Source: Dehalococcoidia bacterium (GTDB lineage Bacteria > Chloroflexota > Dehalococcoidia > E44-bin15). Taken from it: 15,026 nt of DNA. The stretch's first letter is position 1; each line of letters starts with the position of its first letter. Location of the stretch: positions 1-15,026 of the forward strand of contig SOIC01000148.1 in NCBI GenBank assembly GCA_004377275.1. Reading direction: 5' to 3'. Shown in pieces: positions 7,083 to 13,769 of the stretch. The notes under the pieces are model-generated. The model was not told the origin of the DNA and did no database searches. It saw only the letters and a list, made by a program, of their open reading frames with translations. The translations under genes and the position numbers were made by a program.

Positions 7083-7111
7083 ATTCTACTAGAAAACGCC
7101 TCGGTAAACAA
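7083..7111 (-). promoter_or_regulatory. Candidate sigma-70 type promoter of mutS
   Basis: On the minus strand TTGTTT (7111-7106) and TAGAAT (7088-7083) are 17 bp apart; the -10 box matches the consensus in 5 of 6 positions, the -35 box in only 3. Transcription would begin near 7076 and leave a leader of about 78 bases before mutS. The -35 box overlaps the T-rich tail of the upstream formate dehydrogenase terminator. Found by eye only. Confidence 0.35.
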
Positions 7112-7141
7112 TAAGAAACCCCGCCCTAATCAGGCAGGGTT
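7106..7141 (-). terminator. Intrinsic terminator of the nfn-formate dehydrogenase operon
   Basis: On the minus strand AACCCTGCC (7141-7133) pairs with GGCGGGGTT (7125-7117), with one internal mismatch and a 7-base loop. It is followed by TCTTATTGTTT, a T-rich run. It lies about 48 bp after the formate dehydrogenase stop, as expected for its terminator, and separates that operon from mutS on the same strand. Confidence 0.75.
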
Positions 7142-7189
7142 CTTTCACTCTTATCAAAATGGTGAGGCTTTCTCGGCCTCAAGCTATAG

Positions 7190-10100
7190 CTATTTCTTTG
7201 CCTTCTCCACCTTTACCGCACAAACCTTTAGTTCGGGGATCTTGGAGACGGGATCGAGGGCCGGGTTGGTGAGAAGATTCGTCCTCGTCTCGGTGAAATG
7301 GAAGCTCATCGTGACGACGCCTACGGGTGAGGCCTCGGTCACCTTCGATTTGGCCATCACTTCCCCCCGCCGCGAGGTGACCCGCACCCCTTCGCCATCA
7401 GTAATCCCCAGTTTCTGGGCGTCCTGGGGATTTATCTGCACTAACTCCTCACCATTCAGGATATTGAGCCCCTTCACCTTCCGCGTCATGGTGCCGGTGT
7501 GGAACTGGTACAGGCTGCGTTCCATAGTGAGGATCAGGGGGTAATCATCGTCGGGCTGCTCCATCGGCGGCTTATATTCAAGAGGTATGAACCTCCCCTT
7601 GCCTCTAGTGAAGAGCCCAGTGTGAAGTATGGGTGTTCCCGGATAGTCATCTAAAGGACACGGCCACTGCAGGCCGCCCTCTTCCAGGCGCTCATGTGAG
7701 ATACCGCCATAAGAGGGGGTGAGCTCGGCGATCTCTTCCATGATTTGGGAGGAATCTTCGAAATCGTATCCCTGGCCACCGAGCCGCTTTGCGATCTGGC
7801 AGGTTATCCACCAATCAGGCCTGGAATCGCCCCTAGGCTTGAGAGCCTGGCGCACCCGCTGCACCCGCCGCTCGGTGTTGGTAAAGGTGCCGTCCTTTTC
7901 GGCAAAGCTCGCTGACGGAAGAACCACATCGGCAAGCTGAGCCGTTTCGGTCAGGAACATGTCTTGAACAACGAAGAACTCCAGCCTCTCAAGTGCATCC
8001 TCCACGTGCGCTGCATCGGGATCGCTAAGTACGGGGTTCTCACCTACAAGATAGACGGCCTTTATGTTGCCTTTGTAGGCCTCATCTAGGATCTCAGTGA
8101 GCGTTAACCCTAGTTTATCGCTCAGCTTGGCACCCCATGCCCTCTCGAACTTCTCCTTGATAGTGCGGTCAGCCACGCTCTGGTAGCCGGGGTATACATT
8201 GGGCAGGGCGCCCATATCGCAGGCCCCCTGCACATTGTTCTGCCCACGGAGGGGATTCACCCCTGTCGATGGCTTGCCTATGTTCCCGGTGAGCATCGCC
8301 AGATTGGCAGTGGCGATCACATTGTCGGTGCCATGGGAGTGCTGGGTGATCCCCATGCCGTAGAGGATGGTTGCGGGGCTGTTCTGAGCGAAGATCCTGG
8401 CCGCCTCCACGACCTTACCTTGAGGAATGCCAGTGATCTGTGCCACCCTGCCCAGGTCAAAGTTTTCAAGGGAATCATGGAATTGCTCGAAATTCTCACA
8501 CCGTTCCTCAATAAATGAAGAGTCCAGAAGCCCTTCATCCACGATCACCTTCATCATGCCCATCAACAAGGCAACATCGCTTCCCGGGCGGTGCCGCAGC
8601 CACAGAGTGGCGAAACGGCAGAGCTCGATTTCGCGGGGGTTGGCTACGATGAGTTTGGCGCCATTCCTTACCGCTTTCTTGATATCCATACCGATTATGG
8701 GATGGTCCTCAGTGGTATTGGTGCCTATGGCGAGGATGCAACTGGCATCGGCGACCTCGGCGATGGAGTTGGTCATCGCCCCACTTCCGAAGCTTTGGGC
8801 CAGACCGGCAACAGTGGGGGCGTGGCAGAGACGGGCACAGTGATCTACGTTATTTGTGCCCATCACCGTGCGAGCAAATTTCTGTATGACGTAGTTTTCT
8901 TCATTGGTGCACTTGGCAGAGGCGATGGCAGCAAATTTATCGCTCTTATATTGCGACAACTGATTGGTAATCAGGTCGAGCGCTTCCTCCCAGGTAGCCT
9001 CGGTTAGCCTGCCATTCTTCCTGATGAGCGGGGTGGTAAGCCGCTCCTCGTGATTTACGAACTCGGGAATACCGAAACGACCTTTGACGCATAGCATGCC
9101 TCTGTTGGCCGGATTCTCCATAACGCCGCGCACGCTAACCACAGTATTTCCGATTGTACCGAGCAGAATGCCGCAGCCCACACCGCAATAAGGACAGATC
9201 GTGCTCACCTCCGATAGTGGTGGCAATCTGTCTTTGGAGACAAGCGCTCCCACCGGACAGCTGGCAACACACTGGCCACAGGACTCGCAATTTGTATCTA
9301 GGAGGGATCGGGCATAGGAGGGGACGGCTACCCTGTAGCAAAAGCTTAGTGCCCCAACATTCTGCACATCGAGGCATGTTCGGACACAGCGGATGCAGGC
9401 GATACACTTGTTGGCATCGATCTCTATGAAAGGATGAGACTTATCTTTGGGATAAAGTTGCCCTACTTGCTTGGTAGGGGTGTCCGACACTCCATATTCC
9501 GCCGCTAGCTGGCGCAGGGTGCAGTAGTCTGCCGCCTTGCAACCGCAGGCCATACACCGTTCTGCTTCTTTTTTAGCCATATCCTCTGTATAGCCAAGTT
9601 CCATTTCCTGGAAATTATCACGTCTCTCCATGGGTCCGAGTTTTGGCATCTCACGTCTCGGTTGACGCTCTTCATCGGCAAACTCATCTCTGTTTATTTC
9701 ACTAAGTTCGCCTTTGCTCCAGTTGAAGGCTTTGCCTTCGCCCTCCAGCGCTTCACCATTTAGATAGCGATCGATGGCGATGGCGGCCCTCCTGCCCGCT
9801 GCTATCGCGTCCACCGCCGTTGCTGCTCCCGTTACGGCATCGCCGCCAGCGAAAACTCCTTTCATGTCGGTCTGTAGGGTTTCAGGGTGAGCGATGATGA
9901 TATCTCCTTTGCCGATATTGACATTGCCCCTCTCGGAGGTAGTTTGCTCTGCTTCGAGGAAGGATATGTCAGTGCTCTGTCCAATGGCAGCGATGACGGT
10001 GTCTACTGGCAAGGTAAACTCAGAGCCGGGGATGGGCTCCGGCCGGCGGCGTCCGCTTTCATCCAGCTCGCCCAATACCATTTTAATGCAAACCAGACCA

Positions 10101-11305
10101 CTCACTCTGCCATCTTCTCCGATTACCTTGACCGGTGCCGCCAGGAAGTGAAGCCTGACACCCTCTTCCTCAGCCTCATCCACCTCCCATTCGCTGGCCG
10201 GCATCTCGGCCCTGGAGCGGCGATAGACGATCGTCACCTCATCTACACCTAGGCGCAGCGCTGTCCGCGCGGCATCGATGGCCGTATTCCCTCCGCCGAC
10301 GACCGCTGTCCTCTTGCCCAGCCTCGTCTGCTCCCCCATCGCTACCGAGCGCAGGAAATCGGTACCTGGCAGAACACCTTCCATGTCCTCGCCTTCAACA
10401 TTTATCTTCTGGCTTTTATGTGCCCCTACCGAGAGAAAGACGGCATGGAATCCGTCCTTGAAAAGGCTTTCTAAGCTGAAATCCTTTCCCAGGACACGGT
10501 TAGTTCTGATCTTCACCCCTAGCTCTGCGATATCGGCGATCTCCCGATCGAGGACACCCTTTGGCAGGCGGTAGTCGGGTATGCCGTAACGCAACATACC
10601 CCCGGGCTGGGGCAGGGCCTCGAAGACCTCCGTCTCGTGTCCCATCCTAGCCAAATAGAAAGCAGCTGAAAGGCCCGCTGGCCCAGACCCGATGATCGCA
10701 ACCCTAAAGCCACTCTTGGGCTTTAATGGTGGAACAGGGCTTTCTTCGCCTAAAAGGAAACAATAATCTGCGGCAAACCGCTTGAGGCTACAGATGGCCA
10801 GGGGTTCATCCACCAGATTGCGGCGGCATGCCGATTCGCAGGGGTGAGGACAGATGCGTCCGATGACTGCGGGCATGGGGATCGCTTCCTTGATGAGGGT
10901 CACTGCCTCACGATACTGCCCCCTAGCGATCAGGGCGATATAACCCTGAACATCCAGCCCAGCGGGACAAGCAATCTGGCATGGTGCGATGCAATCACCA
11001 TAATGAAAGGCAAGGAACTCTTCCAGGCGACTTTTTCGAGCAGCATGAACCCTCTCGTTCTCGCTTTCCACCACCATTCCCGGCCACACGCGGGTGACAC
11101 AACTGGGCATAAGACCACGCCCTTTAACTTCCACGACGCATATCCAGCAACCCCCCAAAGGGCTCAAGTAATCATCGTGGCAAAGAGTGGGAACAGGGAT
11201 ATTATTATCGCGGCAGACCTCTAGAATGGTCTGGTCGGCAGGAGCGAGAATCTCCTTACCATCGATAGTGATCTTAACCTTGATCGCCTCAGCAATCCCC
11301 GTCAC
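7190..11305 (-). CDS. fdhA: Single-chain formate dehydrogenase: [2Fe-2S], GltD/NfnB-like, ferredoxin and catalytic molybdopterin domains
   Basis: A 1,371-residue enzyme, counted from GTG at 11305, predicted to couple CO2/formate to NADP(H). The N-terminus has a NuoG-like [2Fe-2S] domain (Cys42, 53, 56, 69). Next is a GltD-type iron-sulfur domain (Cys105, 109, 113, 152, 156, 160) and an FAD/NAD(P)H module with GSGPAG at 206-211, GGGN at 337-340, Arg362-Arg363 in YRRSRAEMPA (typical for NADPH), and FAGGDAVTGAA near 485. A ferredoxin domain has two CX2CX2CX3C sets (634-644 and 673-683). The rest is a formate dehydrogenase catalytic chain: cluster Cys704, 707, 711, 739 with Lys741, then CARLCHAPTVAGL, where Cys827 replaces selenocysteine (codon TGC) with His828, and VNPLRGQNNVQGACDMGA with Arg1020. 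GTG is chosen because GGAGG lies 5 bp upstream and the nfnB-like stop is 1 bp before it; an ATG at 11335 (1,381 residues) has no ribosome site. Substrate and acceptor are inferred. Confidence 0.9.
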   Translation of the reverse strand: MTGIAEAIKVKITIDGKEILAPADQTILEVCRDNNIPVPTLCHDDYLSPLGGCWICVVEVKGRGLMPSCVTRVWPGMVVESENERVHAARKSRLEEFLAFHYGDCIAPCQIACPAGLDVQGYIALIARGQYREAVTLIKEAIPMPAVIGRICPHPCESACRRNLVDEPLAICSLKRFAADYCFLLGEESPVPPLKPKSGFRVAIIGSGPAGLSAAFYLARMGHETEVFEALPQPGGMLRYGIPDYRLPKGVLDREIADIAELGVKIRTNRVLGKDFSLESLFKDGFHAVFLSVGAHKSQKINVEGEDMEGVLPGTDFLRSVAMGEQTRLGKRTAVVGGGNTAIDAARTALRLGVDEVTIVYRRSRAEMPASEWEVDEAEEEGVRLHFLAAPVKVIGEDGRVSGLVCIKMVLGELDESGRRRPEPIPGSEFTLPVDTVIAAIGQSTDISFLEAEQTTSERGNVNIGKGDIIIAHPETLQTDMKGVFAGGDAVTGAATAVDAIAAGRRAAIAIDRYLNGEALEGEGKAFNWSKGELSEINRDEFADEERQPRREMPKLGPMERRDNFQEMELGYTEDMAKKEAERCMACGCKAADYCTLRQLAAEYGVSDTPTKQVGQLYPKDKSHPFIEIDANKCIACIRCVRTCLDVQNVGALSFCYRVAVPSYARSLLDTNCESCGQCVASCPVGALVSKDRLPPLSEVSTICPYCGVGCGILLGTIGNTVVSVRGVMENPANRGMLCVKGRFGIPEFVNHEERLTTPLIRKNGRLTEATWEEALDLITNQLSQYKSDKFAAIASAKCTNEENYVIQKFARTVMGTNNVDHCARLCHAPTVAGLAQSFGSGAMTNSIAEVADASCILAIGTNTTEDHPIIGMDIKKAVRNGAKLIVANPREIELCRFATLWLRHRPGSDVALLMGMMKVIVDEGLLDSSFIEERCENFEQFHDSLENFDLGRVAQITGIPQGKVVEAARIFAQNSPATILYGMGITQHSHGTDNVIATANLAMLTGNIGKPSTGVNPLRGQNNVQGACDMGALPNVYPGYQSVADRTIKEKFERAWGAKLSDKLGLTLTEILDEAYKGNIKAVYLVGENPVLSDPDAAHVEDALERLEFFVVQDMFLTETAQLADVVLPSASFAEKDGTFTNTERRVQRVRQALKPRGDSRPDWWITCQIAKRLGGQGYDFEDSSQIMEEIAELTPSYGGISHERLEEGGLQWPCPLDDYPGTPILHTGLFTRGKGRFIPLEYKPPMEQPDDDYPLILTMERSLYQFHTGTMTRKVKGLNILNGEELVQINPQDAQKLGITDGEGVRVTSRRGEVMAKSKVTEASPVGVVTMSFHFTETRTNLLTNPALDPVSKIPELKVCAVKVEKAKK

Positions 11306-11306
11306 C

Positions 11307-12707
11307 TCAGCCTCCTTGCTGCCCGAGGTATTCATCGATAGAGGCCGCGGCCCGCTTTCCCGCCCCCATGGCGCTGATCACAGTGGCAGCGCCGGTAACC
11401 ACATCGCCGCCTGCCCAGACACCCGGCTTGGTGGTCTTACCCTCCTTTTCATCAGCGACCACCGTGCCCCGTTTGGTGACATCCAGCCCCTTTGTGGTGG
11501 TGGGGACCAGCGGGTTAGGGGTAGTGCCCAAGGCGATGACAACGGTGTCAACATCCAACATGAACTCGCTGCCCTCTTTGGTGATCGGGCGCCGCCGGCC
11601 ACTCTCGTCCGGCTCCCCCAGCTCCATCTCATAGCATTCCGCACCCACTACCCAGCCCTGGTCATTGCCAATAAACCGCTTGGGATTGGTAAGGAACTTG
11701 AAGATGATCCCTTCTTCCTGGGCGTTTTCCACCTCCTCCCTCCTCGCCGGCAGCTCCACCTCAGAACGCCGATAGACAATATAGACCTCATCGGCGCCGA
11801 GCCTCAAGGCACACCTGGCAGAATCCATAGCCACATTGCCACCGCCGATCACCATTACCCGACGTCCCCGCTTAATCGGCGTATCGTATTCAGGGAAGAG
11901 GTAGGCCTTCATCAGGTTGGTTCTGGTAAGGAACTCGTTGGCCGAATATATGCCGTTGAAGTTCTCGCCGGGGATATTCAGGAACATAGGCAGCCCGGCA
12001 CCGGTGCCCATAAAGACGGCATCATAGCCGTCCTTCAGGATTTCGTCGATGGTCATGGTCTTGCCCACCACGAAGTCCAGCCTGAGGTCTACTCCCATAG
12101 ACTTCACGTAGTCAACCTCGGTCTGAACGACGCGCTTGGGCAGGCGGAACTCAGGGATGCCATACATTAGCACGCCACCAGCGACATGGAGCGCCTCAAA
12201 GAGGGTGACCTGGTGACCCATTTTGGCCAGGTCGGCGGCGGCGGTGAGCCCCGCCGGCCCTGAGCCTATCACTGCCACTCTCTTGCCTGTTGCCTTAGCG
12301 ATCTGAGGCTTCTCCATCTCCCCCTGGGCCAGCTCCCAGTCGGCTACATAGCGCTCCAGGCGGCCGATAGCTATGGGTGCCCCCTTCTTGCCCAGGGAAC
12401 AGACCTCTTCGCACTGTGTCTCCTGGGGGCAGACCCGGCCGCAGATGCCGGGTAGGCTGTTCTTGCCCTTGAGGATCCTGACCGCTTCAGGCATATCGCC
12501 CTCCCTTATCGCGTTGATAAAGTCGGGGATATCTACATCCACCGGGCAGCCGCCGACGCAGAGTTTCTTGGGACACTGGATGCACCGGTTTGCCTCGTAC
12601 AGGGCTTGCTCCGCATTATATCCCAGGGCGACCTCATTGAAATTCCCCGCCCGTACCTCAGGCTCCTGCTTGGGCATCGACACGCGGTTCAGATCGACTT
12701 TAGCCAT
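11307..12707 (-). CDS. nfnB: NfnB-like / GltD-family NADPH-binding flavoprotein subunit
   Basis: A 466-residue protein that matches the large subunit of the electron-bifurcating NADH-dependent ferredoxin:NADP+ oxidoreductase (NfnB) in size and layout. It has two [4Fe-4S] sites in the N-terminal domain (Cys42, 45, 50, 54 and Cys89, 93, 99, 103; Glu100 could be the non-cysteine ligand known in Nfn enzymes). FAD binds at GSGPAG 148-153 and NADP(H) at GGGN 288-291 with Arg313-Arg314 in YRRSEVELPAR; the end carries WAGGDVVTGAATV. The ATG at 12707 is chosen because GGGAGGTG lies 7 bp upstream and the family starts there; an in-frame ATG 41 codons earlier runs through nfnA and gives a foreign-looking leader. 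Its start overlaps the nfnA stop by 8 bp, which indicates coupling. GltD of glutamate synthase is the main alternative, but no gltB is here and nfnA is adjacent. Confidence 0.87.
   Translation of the reverse strand: MAKVDLNRVSMPKQEPEVRAGNFNEVALGYNAEQALYEANRCIQCPKKLCVGGCPVDVDIPDFINAIREGDMPEAVRILKGKNSLPGICGRVCPQETQCEEVCSLGKKGAPIAIGRLERYVADWELAQGEMEKPQIAKATGKRVAVIGSGPAGLTAAADLAKMGHQVTLFEALHVAGGVLMYGIPEFRLPKRVVQTEVDYVKSMGVDLRLDFVVGKTMTIDEILKDGYDAVFMGTGAGLPMFLNIPGENFNGIYSANEFLTRTNLMKAYLFPEYDTPIKRGRRVMVIGGGNVAMDSARCALRLGADEVYIVYRRSEVELPARREEVENAQEEGIIFKFLTNPKRFIGNDQGWVVGAECYEMELGEPDESGRRRPITKEGSEFMLDVDTVVIALGTTPNPLVPTTTKGLDVTKRGTVVADEKEGKTTKPGVWAGGDVVTGAATVISAMGAGKRAAASIDEYLGQQGG
11311..11315 (-). 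promoter_or_regulatory. Ribosome binding site favouring the GTG start of formate dehydrogenase
   Basis: The minus strand reads AAGGAGG, then CTGAG, then GTG at 11305-11303. The site lies inside the last codons of the nfnB-like gene. It supports the GTG start over the ATG at 11335, which has CCTCTATCG in front of it. Confidence 0.6.
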
Positions 12708-13542
12708 GGCTTGCCACCTCCCCGCATGCACATTCCATGGCGTGCTTTTCCTCATCGATATAGATACGCTGGCGGGCGAAGAGAAGGTCCCAATCAACCA
12801 GGTGCCCATCGAAGTCGGGGCCGTCGACACAGGTGAACTTCGTTTCGCCTCCGACCTCCACCCTGCAGCAGCCGCACATCCCGGTGCCGTCTACCATGAT
12901 CGGGTTGAGGCTGACAATGGTGGGAACAGCGAAGGGCTCGGTGGTCTTGGCACAGAACTTCATCATAATCGCGGGGCCGATGGCAACCACCCGGTCGATT
13001 TTTTCGGCCCCTTCCAAAAGCTCCTTTAGCGGCTCGGTAACCAAGGCTTTGCGGCCATAGGAGCCATCATCGGTGGTCACCGTTAGGCTGTCGCTTACCT
13101 CCCGCACCCGGTCCTCCCAGAAAAGGAGGTCCTTGCTGCGGGCGCCAATGATGGATATTATCTTATTCCCCGCCTCCTTGAGGGCGCGGGCGATGGGGAA
13201 GATCGGGGCAACGCCAACCCCCCCGCCGACGCAGACCACCGTGCCGAACTTCTCGATGTGGGAAGGTTCTCCCAGGGGACCGATAAAGTTGGCGATGGAG
13301 TCGCCAGCCTTTAGCTGGGCCAGCTTGCGCGTAGTAACCCCCACCTCCATGAAGACGATGGTGATGCTCCCCTCCTCTCGATCCCAGTCGGCAATGGTAA
13401 GGGGGATGCGCTCCCCCTTCTCATCTATCATGATGACGACGAACTGTCCTGCCCGTGCCTTTCGGGCGACCGCCGGTGCCTCGACCTTGAAAAGGTGGTT
13501 GTTGGGCACCAGGGTTTCTCTGCTCATAATCTTATACAACAT
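12700..13542 (-). CDS. nfnA: NfnA-like ferredoxin:NAD(P)+ oxidoreductase subunit
   Basis: A 280-residue protein of the ferredoxin-NADP reductase/PyrK family, with the length of NfnA. In Nfn enzymes this subunit takes NADH electrons through FAD and a [2Fe-2S] cluster and pairs with the large subunit to drive ferredoxin and NADP chemistry. Visible parts are the flavin domain with RIPLTI at 45-50, the nucleotide-binding GGGVGVAPI at 106-114, and the C-terminal cluster loop DGTGMCGCCRV with Cys223, 225, 226 and Cys238. The N-terminus YKIMSRETLVPNNHLFKVEAP aligns with family starts. The ATG at 13542 is preceded by GGGGGG at only 2 bases, so TTG at 13539 or ATG at 13527 are possible alternatives. 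First gene of the operon, overlapping nfnB by 8 bp. SudA/SudB-type sulfide dehydrogenases share this layout and cannot be fully excluded. Confidence 0.87.
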   Translation of the reverse strand: MLYKIMSRETLVPNNHLFKVEAPAVARKARAGQFVVIMIDEKGERIPLTIADWDREEGSITIVFMEVGVTTRKLAQLKAGDSIANFIGPLGEPSHIEKFGTVVCVGGGVGVAPIFPIARALKEAGNKIISIIGARSKDLLFWEDRVREVSDSLTVTTDDGSYGRKALVTEPLKELLEGAEKIDRVVAIGPAIMMKFCAKTTEPFAVPTIVSLNPIMVDGTGMCGCCRVEVGGETKFTCVDGPDFDGHLVDWDLLFARQRIYIDEEKHAMECACGEVASHG

Positions 13543-13696
13543 TTCCCCCCATAGCTTTAAATTTCAACCCCTTTCTGGTTTTTTATGGGCACAAAGCACG
13601 CCGGATTTACAACTGGGAGATGGTTGAACGCTCTTATCGTGGTCGCTGGATATACTTCGAGGCTCTCGGCAGGTTGAGATAGTCTGCGGTTCATTA

Positions 13697-13702
13697 TGTA
13701 TA
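13697..13702 (-). promoter_or_regulatory. Candidate -10 box of the nfn-formate dehydrogenase operon
   Basis: TATACA on the minus strand. There is no recognisable -35 box 17 bp upstream (AACCGC at that place), but the centre of the TTGTGA-N6-TCACAA palindrome is 33 bp upstream, close to the spacing of a class II CRP/FNR activator site. A second TATACA lies 8 bp upstream of this one. Confidence 0.35.
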
Positions 13703-13721
13703 AATGTATAACTGAAGGAGC

Positions 13722-13743
13722 GGTTGTGATTGTTCTCACAACC
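13722..13743. promoter_or_regulatory. Operator-like inverted repeat, TTGTGA-N6-TCACAA core
   Basis: GGTTGTGA (13722-13729), six bases TTGTTC, then TCACAACC (13736-13743): a perfect 8-bp inverted repeat. The core fits the CRP/FNR-family consensus TGTGA-N6-TCACA and closely resembles Rex sites (TTGTGAA-N4-TTCACAA). A further TCACAA half-site follows at 13751-13756, 15 bp from the right arm. No T-run follows on either strand, so a terminator role is unlikely. The regulator cannot be identified from the window. Confidence 0.6.
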
Positions 13744-13769
13744 TATGATATCACAAGGCGCGGGGGAAT

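Larger units (their letters stand above)
13543..13769 (-). other. Regulatory intergenic region before nfnA
   Basis: This 227-bp gap separates the FAD oxidoreductase gene from nfnA, both on the minus strand. It holds the palindrome at 13722-13743 and an AT-rich stretch with two TATACA boxes (13710-13705 and 13702-13697). From there to the nfnA start is a leader of about 150 bases in which I recognise no riboswitch. I see no T-tailed hairpin ending the upstream gene. Confidence 0.6.

Noticed and set aside
8825..8827. Possible selenocysteine at the formate dehydrogenase active site
   Set aside because: The codon at this position is TGC (Cys827), not TGA, and the frame needs no recoding.
10994..11236. 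NuoG (complex I) as identity of the formate dehydrogenase N-terminus
   Set aside because: The [2Fe-2S] domain is shared, but the following His-Cys cluster motif of NuoG is not found in its usual spacing and a GltD-type module follows; no other nuo genes are present.
11187..12170. Plus-strand open frame of 327 codons opposite the formate dehydrogenase and nfnB-like genes
   Set aside because: Its sequence shows no known domain and it runs antisense to two strongly supported flavoprotein genes; high GC makes such shadow frames common.
12708..12830. N-terminal extension of the nfnB-like protein by 41 residues
   Set aside because: The stretch is nfnA in another frame; the ATG at 12707 has a strong ribosome site and matches the family start.
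13557..13739. A 60-codon minus-strand frame in the nfnA leader
   Set aside because: No ribosome binding site, it starts inside the palindrome, and its product shows no recognisable feature.
13722..13743. Palindrome before nfnA as a terminator for the upstream oxidoreductase gene
   Set aside because: Neither strand has a T-run after the stem, and the core fits a known operator pattern far better.
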